A stretch of 64,000 nt of DNA from Rhodocyclaceae bacterium (GCA_019455325.1 JACFMQ010000012.1:1-64000); one strand, 5' to 3'; shown: positions 42,885 to 52,862, counted from the first letter of the stretch. Numbers and translations are program-made. Notes: generated from the letters alone by a model not told the origin.

Positions 42885-43421
42885 CTATCGTCCTGATCGG
42901 CGCCGTCGCCAGGCGCGGATGAGATGCCAGCGCCAGGCGGCCTTGACCGCGAAGTAGCCGAGGGCGGCGAGGCCGCCGGCGAGGAGGACGAGCCCGAGCG
43001 CCAGCGGCGCGCCGAGTCCCTCCATCCATGCCTCCATCGCCCACAGCCAGCCGACCGGATCGCCGGCGTCCCAGTCCGGCGGTGGGCTGAATGTGCCGCC
43101 GTTGCCGCCGAGCGCGACGCGGCCGATGGTGAAGGCGACGAAGTAGAGCGGGACGATGGTCAACGGGTTGGTGTACAGCGTGGTCAGCAGCGCGAGCGGC
43201 AGGTTCACGCGGAAGACGACGCAGCAGCAGGCCGCGCCGAGCATCTGGAACGGCCCGGGAATCAGCCCGCAGAACAGCCCGGCGGCGACGGCGCCGGCCG
43301 CCGAATGCCGGTTCAGGTGCCACAGGCGGGGATGCAGCAGCGTGTTGGCGAAGGGCGCCAGCCAGCGGTTGCCGTGCACCGCCTGGTGATCGGGGAGGAT
43401 TCGTCGAAGGTGTTTGCGCAT
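42885..43421 (-). CDS. DUF2062 membrane protein
   Basis: The 178-residue protein starts MRKHLRRILPDHQ and has the DUF2062 pattern HPRLWHLNRHSAAGAVAAGL, FCGLIPGPFQMLGA and TNPLTIVPLYF, with two or three membrane segments. Some relatives are fused to glycosyltransferases, so a role in envelope synthesis is possible. It is divergent from comEC with 36 bases between. Confidence 0.88.
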   Translation of the reverse strand: MRKHLRRILPDHQAVHGNRWLAPFANTLLHPRLWHLNRHSAAGAVAAGLFCGLIPGPFQMLGAACCCVVFRVNLPLALLTTLYTNPLTIVPLYFVAFTIGRVALGGNGGTFSPPPDWDAGDPVGWLWAMEAWMEGLGAPLALGLVLLAGGLAALGYFAVKAAWRWHLIRAWRRRRSGR

Positions 43422-43457
43422 GGTCCGACAAAATTCTAGCGCAGGCCGCCGGCGCCG

Positions 43458-45767
43458 ATGCGCCTGAGCGTCCTCGCCTTCGCCGCCGGCGCCCTGCTGC
43501 TGCAGATGCAGGCGGCGTTGCCGACGACCGCGCAGTCGCTGGCGCTGGCCGCGCTTTTGCCGGTGGCGCTCGGCTGCCGGCGGCTGCGCCTGCCGGGCGC
43601 CGGCGTTTTCGTCGTCGTCGCCGCCTTCGCCCTCGGCTTTGCCTGGGCCGGGCTGCGCGCCGAATGGCGGCTGGCCGACGCGCTGCCCGCCGAATGGGAA
43701 GGGCGCGACGTCGAGCTGGTCGGCGTCGTCGCCGAGCTGCCGCAGGCCTTCGCCAACGGCGAGCGCTTCGTCTTCGCCGTCGAGTCGGTGGCGACGGCGG
43801 GCGCTGCCGTTCCCCGTCGCCTGATGCTCTCGCGCTACGCGAGCGGCAAGGCGGCAGAGGCCGATGCGGGCATCGCCGTCCGCGCCGGCCAGCGCTGGCG
43901 CTTCGTCGTCCGCCTCAAGCGTCCGCACGGCAACGCCAATCCGCACGGCTTCGACTACGAGGCCTGGCTGCTCGAACGCGGCATCCGCGCCGCCGGTTAC
44001 GTCCGCGACAGGCCGGCCGGCGTCCTGCTGGCGGAGCGGGTGGCGCAGCCGGCCTACCTCGTCGAGCGCGCGCGCCAGGCGGTGCGCGACCGCTTCCTCG
44101 ATACGCTCTCTGGCGCCGACTACGCCGGCGTCCTCGTCGCGCTCGCCGTCGGCGACCAGGGCGCCATCGCCGGCGACTTCTGGCAGCGCTTCGCGCGCAC
44201 CGGCACGACGCACCTGATGAGCATCTCCGGGCTGCACGTGACCATGGTGGCGGCGCTCGCCGCCGGCCTCGCCGGCTTTCTCTGGCGCCGTTCGCCGGCG
44301 CTCGCGCTGCGCCTGCCGGCGCCGCGCGCGGCGATCGTCGCCGGCTGGCTGGCGGCGCTCTGCTACGTGTTCCTCGCCGGCTTCTCGGTGCCGGCGCAGC
44401 GCACGCTGTACATGCTCAGCGTCGGCGCGCTGGCGCTGCTCTCCGGGCGGCGCACGGCGCCGTCGCGGACACTGGCGCTGGCCCTGCTGGCGGTGCTCCT
44501 GCTCGATCCCTGGGCGCCGCTGGCGCCGGGCTTCTGGCTTTCCTTCGGCGCCGTCGCGCTGCTCTTCCACGCCGCCGGCGAGCGTCTCGGCGAACGCGCC
44601 TCGCGGCGTACCGCGCTCCTGCGCTGGGGCGCCGCGCAGTGGGCGGTGACGCTCGGCTCGCTGCCGCTGCTGCTGTTCTTCTTCCAGCAATTTTCGCTGG
44701 TCTCGCCGCTGGCCAACGCGCTGGCGATCCCGGCGGTCAGCCTGCTGGTGACGCCGCTGGCGCTCTTCGCCGCCGCGCTGCCGGTGCCGGCGCTGCTGCA
44801 CCTCGACCACTGGCTGCTGTCCTGGGTGATGCGCTTCCTCGGCTGGCTCGCCGACCAGCCGCTGCTCGAACTGCCGGCGCCGCCGGCGTGGAGCGTCGCC
44901 GTCGCGCTCGTCGGCGTCGTCTGGCTGCTGCTGCCGCGCGGCTTTCCGGCGCGCTGGCTGGGCGCGCTGCTGCTCGCGCCGGCGCTCGCCGCCGGCGTGC
45001 CGCGGCCGTCCTTCGGCGAGGTCTGGCTGGACGTGCTCGACGTCGGCCAGGGGCTGGCCGTGGTCGTGCGCACCGCGTCGAAGACCCTGCTCTACGACAC
45101 CGGGCCGCTCTACAGCGCCGAGGCGAACGCCGGCCAGCGGGTGGTGCTGCCGTACCTGCGCGCGATCGGCGTTGCGCGTCTCGACGCGCTGGTGGTGACG
45201 CACGCCGATTCCGATCATTCCGGCGGCGCCGCCAGCGTGCTCGCCGCCTTGCCGGTGGTGCGCGTGCTGTCGTCGATGCCGGCGCTGGCCGGCGAGCGCT
45301 GCGCCGCCGGCCAGGGCTGGCAGTGGGACGGCGTCCGCTTCGACGTGCTTCATCCGCCGGCGGGCGGGGTTGCCGGCGCGCGGCCGAACAACGTTTCGTG
45401 CGTGCTCAAGGTGAGCGCCGGCGGCGAAGCCATGCTCCTGCCGTCGGACATCGAGGCGCGCGACGAGCGGCGGCTGCTCGCCGCCGACGCCGCGGCGCTA
45501 CACGCCGACGTGCTGCTGGCGCCGCACCACGGCAGCGGCACCTCGTCCACGCCGGCCTTCGTCGCCGCCGTCGGCGCGCGGCAGGTGATCTACGCCGTCG
45601 GCTACCGCAACCGCTTCGGCCACCCGCGCGCCGACGTCGTCGCGCGCTACGGCGATGTCCCGGCCTGGCGTACCGACCGCCACGGCGCGCTGTCGGTGCG
45701 CCTGGGCCGGGGCGTGCGCGTCGCCGCTTATCGCCTCGAACGGCCGCGCTACTGGCACGGGCGCTGA
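43458..45767 (+). CDS. comEC: ComEC/Rec2 DNA uptake channel
   Basis: The 769-residue protein has N-terminal hydrophobic helices with a DUF4131 segment, a ComEC competence core (GTTHLMSISGLHVTMVAALA, then LSGRRTAPSRTLALALL) and a C-terminal metallo-beta-lactamase-like domain (DVLDVGQGLAVVVRT, HADSDHSGGA and APHHGSGTSSTPAF). It carries single-stranded DNA across the inner membrane in natural transformation. The first ATG with conserved sequence was used. No other competence gene is near. Confidence 0.95.
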   Translation: MRLSVLAFAAGALLLQMQAALPTTAQSLALAALLPVALGCRRLRLPGAGVFVVVAAFALGFAWAGLRAEWRLADALPAEWEGRDVELVGVVAELPQAFANGERFVFAVESVATAGAAVPRRLMLSRYASGKAAEADAGIAVRAGQRWRFVVRLKRPHGNANPHGFDYEAWLLERGIRAAGYVRDRPAGVLLAERVAQPAYLVERARQAVRDRFLDTLSGADYAGVLVALAVGDQGAIAGDFWQRFARTGTTHLMSISGLHVTMVAALAAGLAGFLWRRSPALALRLPAPRAAIVAGWLAALCYVFLAGFSVPAQRTLYMLSVGALALLSGRRTAPSRTLALALLAVLLLDPWAPLAPGFWLSFGAVALLFHAAGERLGERASRRTALLRWGAAQWAVTLGSLPLLLFFFQQFSLVSPLANALAIPAVSLLVTPLALFAAALPVPALLHLDHWLLSWVMRFLGWLADQPLLELPAPPAWSVAVALVGVVWLLLPRGFPARWLGALLLAPALAAGVPRPSFGEVWLDVLDVGQGLAVVVRTASKTLLYDTGPLYSAEANAGQRVVLPYLRAIGVARLDALVVTHADSDHSGGAASVLAALPVVRVLSSMPALAGERCAAGQGWQWDGVRFDVLHPPAGGVAGARPNNVSCVLKVSAGGEAMLLPSDIEARDERRLLAADAAALHADVLLAPHHGSGTSSTPAFVAAVGARQVIYAVGYRNRFGHPRADVVARYGDVPAWRTDRHGALSVRLGRGVRVAAYRLERPRYWHGR

Positions 45768-45826
45768 CACCAGGGGGCCGCGGCACGCATGCTAGACTCC
45801 GCCGGTCTCTTTCGATGGAGCCTGGC

Positions 45827-46729
45827 ATGGGCCTGTTTTCCCGCTTGTTCGGCCGGCGGCCGGCGGTGTCCTCGCCGCGCTTCGGCGAGGTGCTGTGCGC
45901 CGGCGCGCAATCCCTGCATCGCATGCGCTACGTCGAATGGGGCGACCCCGACAACCCGCGCGTGCTCGTCTGCGTGCACGGACTGACGCGCAACGCGCGC
46001 GACTTCGACCGGCTCGCCGCGGCCATGGCCGGCGATTACCGCATCGTCTGCCCCGACGTCGTCGGCCGCGGCCGCAGCGACTGGCTGGGCAACCCGGCCG
46101 GCTACGGCTTTCCGCAGTACGTCGCCGACATGATGGTGCTGCTCGCCCGCCTCGGCGTCGCGCAGGTGGACTGGCTCGGCACCTCGATGGGCGGGCTGAT
46201 CGGTATGCTCGTCGCCAGCCAGGCGCATTCGCCGGTCCGCCGCCTGCTGCTCAACGACGTCGGGCCGGTGATCACCGCCGAATCGCTGCGGCGGATCGGC
46301 GAGTACGTCGGCAAGGCGCCGCGCTTCGCCGACATGGCCGAGGCCGAGCGCTACATCCGCTTCGTCAGCGCGCCGTTCGGCAAGCTCGACGACGCCGCGT
46401 GGCGCGAGCTGACCGAGAGCAGCGTGCGCCGCGACGCCGACGGTTCGTGGTCGATGGCGTACGATCCGGCGCTCGCCGAGCCTTTCCGCCAGGCCTACCT
46501 GCTGCATCAGGACGTCGACCTGTGGCCGGTCTACGACGCCATCCGCTGCCCGACGCTGGTCGTCCGCGGCGCCCGCTCCGACCTGCTCACCGCTGAGACG
46601 CACCGGGCCATGGGCGAGCGCGGGCCGCGCGCACAACTGGTGGAGATCGCCGACGTCGGCCATGCGCCGATGTTCCTCGATGCGGCGCAGATCGCGGTCG
46701 TGCGGCGCTTCTTCGGGGAGGGCATCTGA
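45827..46729 (+). CDS. Alpha/beta hydrolase
   Basis: The 300-residue protein has the alpha/beta hydrolase core: the oxyanion region VCVHGLTRNARDF, nucleophile elbow GTSMGG (Ser), the acid region VRGARSDLL and the histidine in DVGHAP. It has no signal peptide. An in-frame ATG 12 bases earlier is possible. The substrate is unknown; similar proteins are annotated as esterases or lactonases. Confidence 0.88.
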   Translation: MGLFSRLFGRRPAVSSPRFGEVLCAGAQSLHRMRYVEWGDPDNPRVLVCVHGLTRNARDFDRLAAAMAGDYRIVCPDVVGRGRSDWLGNPAGYGFPQYVADMMVLLARLGVAQVDWLGTSMGGLIGMLVASQAHSPVRRLLLNDVGPVITAESLRRIGEYVGKAPRFADMAEAERYIRFVSAPFGKLDDAAWRELTESSVRRDADGSWSMAYDPALAEPFRQAYLLHQDVDLWPVYDAIRCPTLVVRGARSDLLTAETHRAMGERGPRAQLVEIADVGHAPMFLDAAQIAVVRRFFGEGI

Positions 46730-47179
46730 TCAATTGCTTATTGGGAGGAAACTGGAACGGTCGACCTGCCAGTCACGATCCGGCCCGGGATGCCGAAGTC
46801 GTCGCCAGGGGCAATCGGAAGGCCCAGACACTCAAGGCCAGTGAGGCCAATGCACAGATGCCCGGTCAGACTCTTTTCGCCTACCGTGCAAGGATCAATT
46901 GCTCGTCCAGGCAAGCAAGACCAAGATTGTTCGAGGTAACGGCAACCCGGATATCCCGATTCTCGTGCTTTTGATTGACCATCCCCTCAAAAGCGAAATG
47001 CGGAAGGGCGCCCAGGGTCGTTAGTAGCATGGTTGCCCAGGCACCTAAGTGCGCTTGCGTTCAAGGCGGCCTTCGCCGCTTTCCCCAACGCCTTTCATTC
47101 CTTGTCTGAAAATAGGCATACAGCGACGTAAGATGGCCCCATGAAACCATCAGCCAAAAATCCGGACCGACACTGAAAA
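46730..47179. other. 450-base stretch with no recognised gene
   Basis: The stretch is less GC-rich than its surroundings and no frame in it looks like a known protein. It carries a direct repeat of GATCAATTGCT (46728-46738 and 46893-46903); the first copy overlaps the stop codon of the hydrolase gene. No convincing promoter for the autotransporter was found by eye, although TTGTCT near 47100 is a possible -35. It is probably the left edge of the accessory patch. Confidence 0.5.
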
Positions 47180-50116
47180 ATGACGTCTTGTCCTGTTCGC
47201 AACATACCCTCATTCGTTCGCACGACCCGCATCCGGGCGCTGATCGCCGCTGCGTTTCTGACTGCCGCAACGCCTGCCGCAGCGCAATTTTCTCCCGGCC
47301 CGGAATACTTCAATCAACCCGCATTGGCAACCATCAATGTTTTACCGGCCTACAACGCCGGACTGAGTGGCCAGGGAATCAGGATCGGCCTGGTCGATAG
47401 CGGGATGAACCCCAATCACCTCGAATTCAACGGCGCGCTCATCGCCGCCTACGATGCCCTGACGGGAAAATCCGGCACAAGCAATTTCTCCGATTTCCTG
47501 GTCGATTACCAGAACCACGGCAGCCATGTGGCAAGCATCGCTGCGGGACGACTGGATGGGGCCGCGCGTCCGGGCAACATGCAGGGGGTGGCCTACAACG
47601 CCAGCCTGATCATGAGCGCCCTGGATTTCGTTCCCACATTGACCGAGCAGCAGATCGCCGCTGCGATTGATTACGCCAGCAGCCAGGGGGCCAGGGTCAT
47701 CAACAACAGTTGGGGATCGGAGTCGGCCGGGGCTGGCGATCCGCAGGAATTCTACAAAAACAACCTTGCAACGAATCGACTCATCATCGATGCGATCCAC
47801 ACCGCCCTGGATCGGGGCAGTGTGATCGTGTTTGCCGCCAGCAATGAAAGTATGCCCGGCGATGTAGCGATCAATCCTTCCCTGGACTCCACCTTTCCTG
47901 CCTATGATGCAGCGATGGCTGCCAAGGGCGGGTTTATCGTCGTCGCTGCAACGACGAATGACGGTACTGCGCTGACGGATTACTCCAACCGTTGCGGCGT
48001 CGCCATGAATTACTGTATCGCTGCGCCGGGAGGAGACGCGCGGATGGACATGTTGCCGGGTGAAACGCCGGGTGACGTATGGATTCTCGGTGCCGACGCG
48101 CAATCGGATTCTTCGTATGCCGCCCATGCAGGCACCTCGATGGCTTCGCCGCTGGTTTCCGGCGCGGTCGCGCTGGTGGCCGAGCAATTTCCCTGGATGA
48201 CCAATAAAAACCTGGCCACGACGATCCTGACCACCGGCAGCCGCGCGGCAACTCCCGATGCGGAATGGGGGCGAGGTCTGTTGAACGTCGGCAAGGCCAT
48301 TCAGGGGCCGGGCATCTTCGAGGAAACCTTTACCGCCGATGTCACGGCGGGCTGGACGTCGACATTCGGCAATGACATTGCAGGCAGCGCCGGTCTCGTC
48401 AAACTCGGAACCGGCACTTTGGTACTGACCGGGATCAACACCTACGTCGGCGCCACCGCCATCGACGGCGGCAGCCTGAGAGTCAACGGCTCCATCGTCT
48501 CGAACACCACGGTCGGCAATGGCGGCATCCTTGGCGGCACGGGAACGGTGGCGGATGTGATCGTGGCAAGTGGAGGCAGGCTGGCCCCGGGCAACTCTCC
48601 CGGCACCCTCACGGCACACGGCTCGGTCGTGCAGCAGCCCGGCAGTGCGATCGACATCGAGATCGACGGCACGGGTAACGGCAACGGTGCCGGCAACCAT
48701 GACCGCCTTGTCCTGACCGGCGTTGGCAGCACCTACACCGCCGGCGGCAGCCTCAACGTACTGCTGCGTGGTATCGACGGGTCGGCCGGCAATACCTACA
48801 GCCCGCCCTTGGGCCAGGGCTTTGCGTTTGTCAGCGCCCCCGGTGGTGTGCTGGGCAGCTTTGACCATTTGATACAGCCGCCGGAGGGTTTGCTGGCCGG
48901 CACGCGCATCGATCTGGTGTATGGCGCAACGGATCTGGCGCTGTACGCCACCCCGGCCTCGTATGCCGACATCGCTGCATCGGGCGTAGCCACCAACAGC
49001 AACCGCCAACAGGTGGGCACCATGCTGGAAACGCTTCGACCGGCATCGGGTCAGCGGGAAAACAACCCCGGCATCAAGCGGCTTTTCGATGGTCTGGCGG
49101 CAAAATCCGCCCGCACCCTGCTGGTCGCCATCGACCAACTCGGCGGGGTCGCTTATACCCAGTTGATCGGCATGAATCTGGAGAACAGCAAATTTCTCGT
49201 CAATCAGACCCTGGAAGCACTCGCCCGCCAGCGCCGCAGCGAGAATCTGGCTTGGCATCGCCCTGACGAGTCGGGCATACCCGGCGAGCCGGGCGAAGAA
49301 ATCTGGGGGCAGGCGATCGGTCGGGCGACGACATGGCGCGGCGACGACTTCGGCTACCGCATCGATGATGCGCTGGGCGGCCTCATGGGCGGCTTCCAGA
49401 AGCGGCTCGATGCCCACACGCTGGCAGGCGTCTCGGTGGCCTATGCGGAAAGCCGCTCGCAACTCGCCCAGGGGATGGGCAGCAGCCAGCAGCACAGCCT
49501 GCAAGTCATGGGCCATGCCGGCTGCAGGTTCGATGATGGCTATTACCTGCAAGGGGCGATTGGCGGCGGCACCGGGAGAATCGATGCGAAGCGCCCGGTA
49601 GCCACGCTCGGCACGCAGAATCGGGCCACCATCGACACCCTCAACGTGGCCGCATCGATAATGGCCGGTTGGGTAACGACGGCGAGCAATGCGCTGCGCC
49701 ATCAAATATCGTTCGGGCTGAACTATCTGTCGATGCGCAGCCTCGGGTTTACGGATCGCGGCAGTCAGCCGCTTGGCGCGCTGCATGTCGAGCCGCAGAT
49801 GCACAGATCCTTGACGGCAACACTTGGCGGCTCCGTCAGCCGGCCATTCGTGGCAGCCGGTATCGATTGGAACATCACGGCGCTGGCGGGTTTGACGCAC
49901 GAGTTTGCCGCCCGCCGCACCGCGCTGGATATCGGCTTGCTTGGGCAATCCATGGAGATGAAAAGTGCCGCGATCGGCCGCAATCGGCTGACACTGGGCG
50001 CGGCCCTCGCCGGTCAGGTCAACCGGCTGACGCGAATTGCATTCGAGATCGGCAACGAGTCGACCCACCGCTGGAATGCCACTTTGCTGGGGTTTTCAGC
50101 AAAATGGGCGTTCTGA
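47180..50116 (+). CDS. S8-protease autotransporter (subtilisin-type, type V secretion)
   Basis: The 978-residue protein has a long signal peptide (cleavage near AAA-QFSPG). A subtilisin domain follows with catalytic Asp in GLVDSGMN, His in NHGSHVASI and Ser in GTSMASPLVSG. A passenger beta-helix stretch has a PATR-like repeat (LGTGTLVLTGINTYVGATAI). The C-terminal autotransporter barrel (about 700-978) ends in FSAKWAF, the usual terminal aromatic residue for BAM recognition. All three catalytic residues are present. GC content is lower than in neighbouring genes, suggesting transfer. Confidence 0.93.
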   Translation: MTSCPVRNIPSFVRTTRIRALIAAAFLTAATPAAAQFSPGPEYFNQPALATINVLPAYNAGLSGQGIRIGLVDSGMNPNHLEFNGALIAAYDALTGKSGTSNFSDFLVDYQNHGSHVASIAAGRLDGAARPGNMQGVAYNASLIMSALDFVPTLTEQQIAAAIDYASSQGARVINNSWGSESAGAGDPQEFYKNNLATNRLIIDAIHTALDRGSVIVFAASNESMPGDVAINPSLDSTFPAYDAAMAAKGGFIVVAATTNDGTALTDYSNRCGVAMNYCIAAPGGDARMDMLPGETPGDVWILGADAQSDSSYAAHAGTSMASPLVSGAVALVAEQFPWMTNKNLATTILTTGSRAATPDAEWGRGLLNVGKAIQGPGIFEETFTADVTAGWTSTFGNDIAGSAGLVKLGTGTLVLTGINTYVGATAIDGGSLRVNGSIVSNTTVGNGGILGGTGTVADVIVASGGRLAPGNSPGTLTAHGSVVQQPGSAIDIEIDGTGNGNGAGNHDRLVLTGVGSTYTAGGSLNVLLRGIDGSAGNTYSPPLGQGFAFVSAPGGVLGSFDHLIQPPEGLLAGTRIDLVYGATDLALYATPASYADIAASGVATNSNRQQVGTMLETLRPASGQRENNPGIKRLFDGLAAKSARTLLVAIDQLGGVAYTQLIGMNLENSKFLVNQTLEALARQRRSENLAWHRPDESGIPGEPGEEIWGQAIGRATTWRGDDFGYRIDDALGGLMGGFQKRLDAHTLAGVSVAYAESRSQLAQGMGSSQQHSLQVMGHAGCRFDDGYYLQGAIGGGTGRIDAKRPVATLGTQNRATIDTLNVAASIMAGWVTTASNALRHQISFGLNYLSMRSLGFTDRGSQPLGALHVEPQMHRSLTATLGGSVSRPFVAAGIDWNITALAGLTHEFAARRTALDIGLLGQSMEMKSAAIGRNRLTLGAALAGQVNRLTRIAFEIGNESTHRWNATLLGFSAKWAF

Positions 50117-50216
50117 AATGGCCGGCAATTTCCGTTGATACGCTGGCGGTTCCCAAGGCCGGTCATCGGCCCATCCGGCAGAAGCCCCCTGACAGGTTGC
50201 CCTGATTCATCATTGC

Positions 50217-50624
50217 TTACTGCTCCAGCGCCACATTCGCAGCCCCCTCCGCACCGACATACACGGCCAGAAGCCTGACGATGCCGCTACCCAGATTCAT
50301 GCCGCGATGCGGTACATGCATCGCCTCGACCAGCGCATCTCCATGACGAAATGTTTTCACGCCCTCCGGGCCGTAATCGACGGTAAGTTCGCCTTCCAGG
50401 ATATAGGCAACCAGCGGTACCGGGTGGCGGTGAAACGCAGCAGCGGCACCGGGGGCGACCGTCACCACGGCAACCGTGATCCTGGGTACCCCCGTGGGGT
50501 AACGAATATCCTCGCCAACCACCGTCTTGCCAGTGACCAGCAATTCCTGCACGGGATAGTAGTTCTGGTCACGCGCCTGCGCGCCGGAAACCAGCAGCGC
50601 CAACAGCAAGATGAATCGTTTCAT
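50217..50624 (-). CDS. Periplasmic cupin
   Basis: The 135-residue protein starts at ATG 50624 with GAGGAT upstream. It has a signal peptide (MKRFILLLALLVSGAQA) and the cupin core: AFHRHPVPLVAYILEGELTV with two histidines, and FRHGDALVEAMHVPHRG. A bound metal is likely. Such small secreted cupins are of unknown function. It is convergent with the autotransporter, with about 100 bases between stops. Confidence 0.85.
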   Translation of the reverse strand: MKRFILLLALLVSGAQARDQNYYPVQELLVTGKTVVGEDIRYPTGVPRITVAVVTVAPGAAAAFHRHPVPLVAYILEGELTVDYGPEGVKTFRHGDALVEAMHVPHRGMNLGSGIVRLLAVYVGAEGAANVALEQ

Positions 50625-50728
50625 GGGGATCCTCAATCATCGATAGGCGATTGCGACAGGCATTATGACCTGCCCTGATTCTTCGTGCCACGAGTTACCT
50701 GACTGGTTCTGAACGCACCGTGCCGGGG

Positions 50729-51277
50729 TCAGATAGCCCGGCGCAGAGTGCGGCCGCACCTCGTTGCGATGACGGCGCCACTGCGCGATGACGACACGCG
50801 CCTCAGTGCGGTTGCGAAACCGCCGGCGTACTGGGCTGCTCCCATGAAGGCCGCCGCAATACCCGCCCGAGGGCCGGCCTTCGCCATGGTCGGCGCGGCG
50901 AGATTGCCGAAAACGAGGCCCAGGCTACCGATGCAGGCGGCGAGTGCCGCGACGAATGCCCACATGCCTGCCTGTGTGAAGGAGAGGAGGCACAGTGCCA
51001 AGCCGGCCAGGGAGTGGGCGCCCAGCCCGGCAAGCAGCAAGGTTTCCGGTCCCCGGGACGGAAGCAGGCGCATATTCAACGCACCGCTCATGACGATCAG
51101 CACGGCGATGCTGCCAAAGATCAGGCCGAACTGGATCGACGAGGCCCCGAACTCCGTCATCAGCACGAACGGCGAGACGCTGATATAGGTGAACAGGGCG
51201 CCGAACAGCAGCGTGCCGGCCGCAGTATAGGCCATGTACGGCACGTTGCGCAGCAGACTGGCATACGCCCGCGCCAC
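50729..51277 (-). pseudogene. MFS drug transporter (Bcr/CflA-like), C-terminal remnant
   Basis: The frame carries about five membrane helices that match the second half of a Bcr/CflA-type exporter (NVPYMAYTAAGTLLFGALFT through AGIAAAFMGAAQYAGGFATA). The family has about 400 residues, but only the C-terminal half is present. The last 25 residues (LRRVSSSRSGAVIA and on) are not like a membrane helix, which suggests a frameshift. The 5' end of the homology meets the tRNA-Asp terminator region. It is a decayed fragment. Confidence 0.75.
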
Positions 51278-51321
51278 CGACCCGAAAAGGCGGCGGACTG
51301 CCTGATTCCGCCGCGCAAAGA

Positions 51322-51349
51322 AAAACGCCCGGCGGCTGCCGGGCGTTTT
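51322..51349. terminator. Hairpin downstream of the tRNA cluster
   Basis: AAAACGCCCGGC (51322-51333) pairs perfectly with GCCGGGCGTTTT (51338-51349) around GGCT. In the direction of the tRNAs it ends in TTTTTCTTT. It is a strong terminator and could work from both sides. Confidence 0.85.
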
Positions 51350-51355
51350 GTTTTG

Positions 51356-51432
51356 TGGCGGAGTGGACGGGACTCGAACCCGCGACCCCCGGCGTGACAG
51401 GCCGGTATTCTAACCGACTGAACTACCACTCC
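51356..51432 (-). tRNA. tRNA-Asp (GUC anticodon)
   Basis: The 77-base gene has acceptor stem GGAGTGG/CCACTCC, discriminator G, encoded CCA, and the anticodon loop CTGTCAC with GTC. T-arm GGGTTCGAGTCCC is canonical. Confidence 0.96.
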
Positions 51433-51481
51433 GCGTCGGTGAAGCATGGGGCTGCAGGGGTGAGTCTGCAGCCGCCTGAAT

Positions 51482-51557
51482 TGGCGTCCCCACGGGGATT
51501 CGAACCCCGGTTATCGCCGTGAAAGGGCGGTGTCCTAGGCCTCTAGACGATGGGGAC
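51482..51557 (-). tRNA. tRNA-Glu (UUC anticodon)
   Basis: The 76-base gene has acceptor stem GTCCCCA/TGGGGAC, discriminator G, encoded CCA, and the anticodon loop CTTTCAC with TTC. It is one of the tRNAs that MnmC modifies at U34. Confidence 0.96.
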
Positions 51558-51582
51558 AATCGTCGAACCGTTTCCTTCGTGC

Positions 51583-51658
<76 letters not shown>

Positions 51659-51734
51659 GGCCCGAAAGAAGCGCGCATTATAGGGAAGGGCCGCAGGCTT
51701 GTAAAGCGCGCCGCCCGCGTTTTCGCTCCCATTC

Positions 51735-52862
51735 CTACAGGGTGAGCATGTTCTCCAGTTCGCGGACGATGGCGGTCATCCTGTCCTGCTGGCTGCTCTC
51801 CGCCATCTGCGCTTCGAGGACCTTGGCGATGCCTTCGCTGCAGATGGCGGCGATGTACTCTTCCTGTGTCTCGGTCAGCGCCAGGCTGACGTAGGCGCGC
51901 TCCAGCCGCGTCGTCAGGTCCTGGATGGCCATGCCGGTGGCGACGCGCGTGTGCCGCTGCTCCTGGTCGATCTCGCCGAGCGCCGCGGTGATCCGCTGTA
52001 CGGCGGCGGCGACGCGTTCGTTGCGCCGGTAGGTCTGCGCTTCGGCGATCAGCGTGTTGGCGCGGACCTCGGCGCTCTCGATGAGGACCGCGAGGTGGTC
52101 GCGCAGGCGGCCGCAGCGCTCGGCGTCCTCGGTCGGCATGTTGCTGACCAGCATCGAGACGCGCGGATAGGTGATCGACAGGCGGTTGCGGTACTGCACG
52201 ATACGGTCCATGCCGGTCATGTGCCCGATCACCGAGGATTCCAGCGGACTGGCCTCGCCGCGCGAGGCCAGCGTCAGCGGGCCGTCCGGCGTGCGTACCT
52301 GGACCGCGCCCTCGAGGCCGTAGTCGGCGAGCCCCCGGAGCGTGGTCTGCGCCAGGACCTGGTAGTCGGTGCAGGAATTGAAGGCCTGCAGGATCTGCAG
52401 CAGCGAGCCGACCTCGCTCATGCTGCTCATCGCCGTCATCGCCGTGCGGCTGGCGTAGCTGGCCATCTCCTTGAGCTGCGCCTTCTCGCTGATCCGGCCG
52501 AGCAGGCCGGCGACCTTGGCCTGCAGCTCGCGCAGGTCGATCGGCTTGACGATGTAGTCGTCGGCGCCGGCCTCGTAGCCGCGCAGGCGGGCCTCGATCT
52601 GGTCGTGCGCGGAGATGAAGATGACGGGAATGACGGCGAGCTCGAAATCGTTCTTCAGCCGGCGGCAGGTTTCGTAGCCGTCCATGCCCGGCATCTCGAC
52701 GTCGAGCAGGACGAGGTCCGGCCGCTCGGCGCCGGCCGCCTCCAGGCAGGCTTCGCCGCTGCCGACGCCGATCACGTGGTAGCAGTCGCCGATCGCTTCG
52801 CCGACGATCGTCCGCATCAGCTCATCGTCGTCGACGACGAGGATTTTGTGTCCGTCCGCCAT
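51735..52862 (-). CDS. Response regulator with a long helical C-terminal region
   Basis: The 375-residue protein has an N-terminal receiver domain with phosphorylatable Asp in LVLLDVEMPGMDGYE, the acidic pair VVDDDE and the lysine in IVKPI. The C-terminal part (about 150-375) is helical and shows no GGDEF, EAL, HD-GYP or HTH motif. It resembles no output domain I can name. No kinase is adjacent. The ATG at 52862 (MADGHKIL) was chosen over an earlier ATG without conserved sequence. Confidence 0.85.
   Translation of the reverse strand: MADGHKILVVDDDELMRTIVGEAIGDCYHVIGVGSGEACLEAAGAERPDLVLLDVEMPGMDGYETCRRLKNDFELAVIPVIFISAHDQIEARLRGYEAGADDYIVKPIDLRELQAKVAGLLGRISEKAQLKEMASYASRTAMTAMSSMSEVGSLLQILQAFNSCTDYQVLAQTTLRGLADYGLEGAVQVRTPDGPLTLASRGEASPLESSVIGHMTGMDRIVQYRNRLSITYPRVSMLVSNMPTEDAERCGRLRDHLAVLIESAEVRANTLIAEAQTYRRNERVAAAVQRITAALGEIDQEQRHTRVATGMAIQDLTTRLERAYVSLALTETQEEYIAAICSEGIAKVLEAQMAESSQQDRMTAIVRELENMLTL

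Noticed and set aside
47061..47313. Small - strand frames upstream of the autotransporter
   Set aside because: They overlap the signal-peptide region of the autotransporter and show no conserved pattern or ribosome-binding site.
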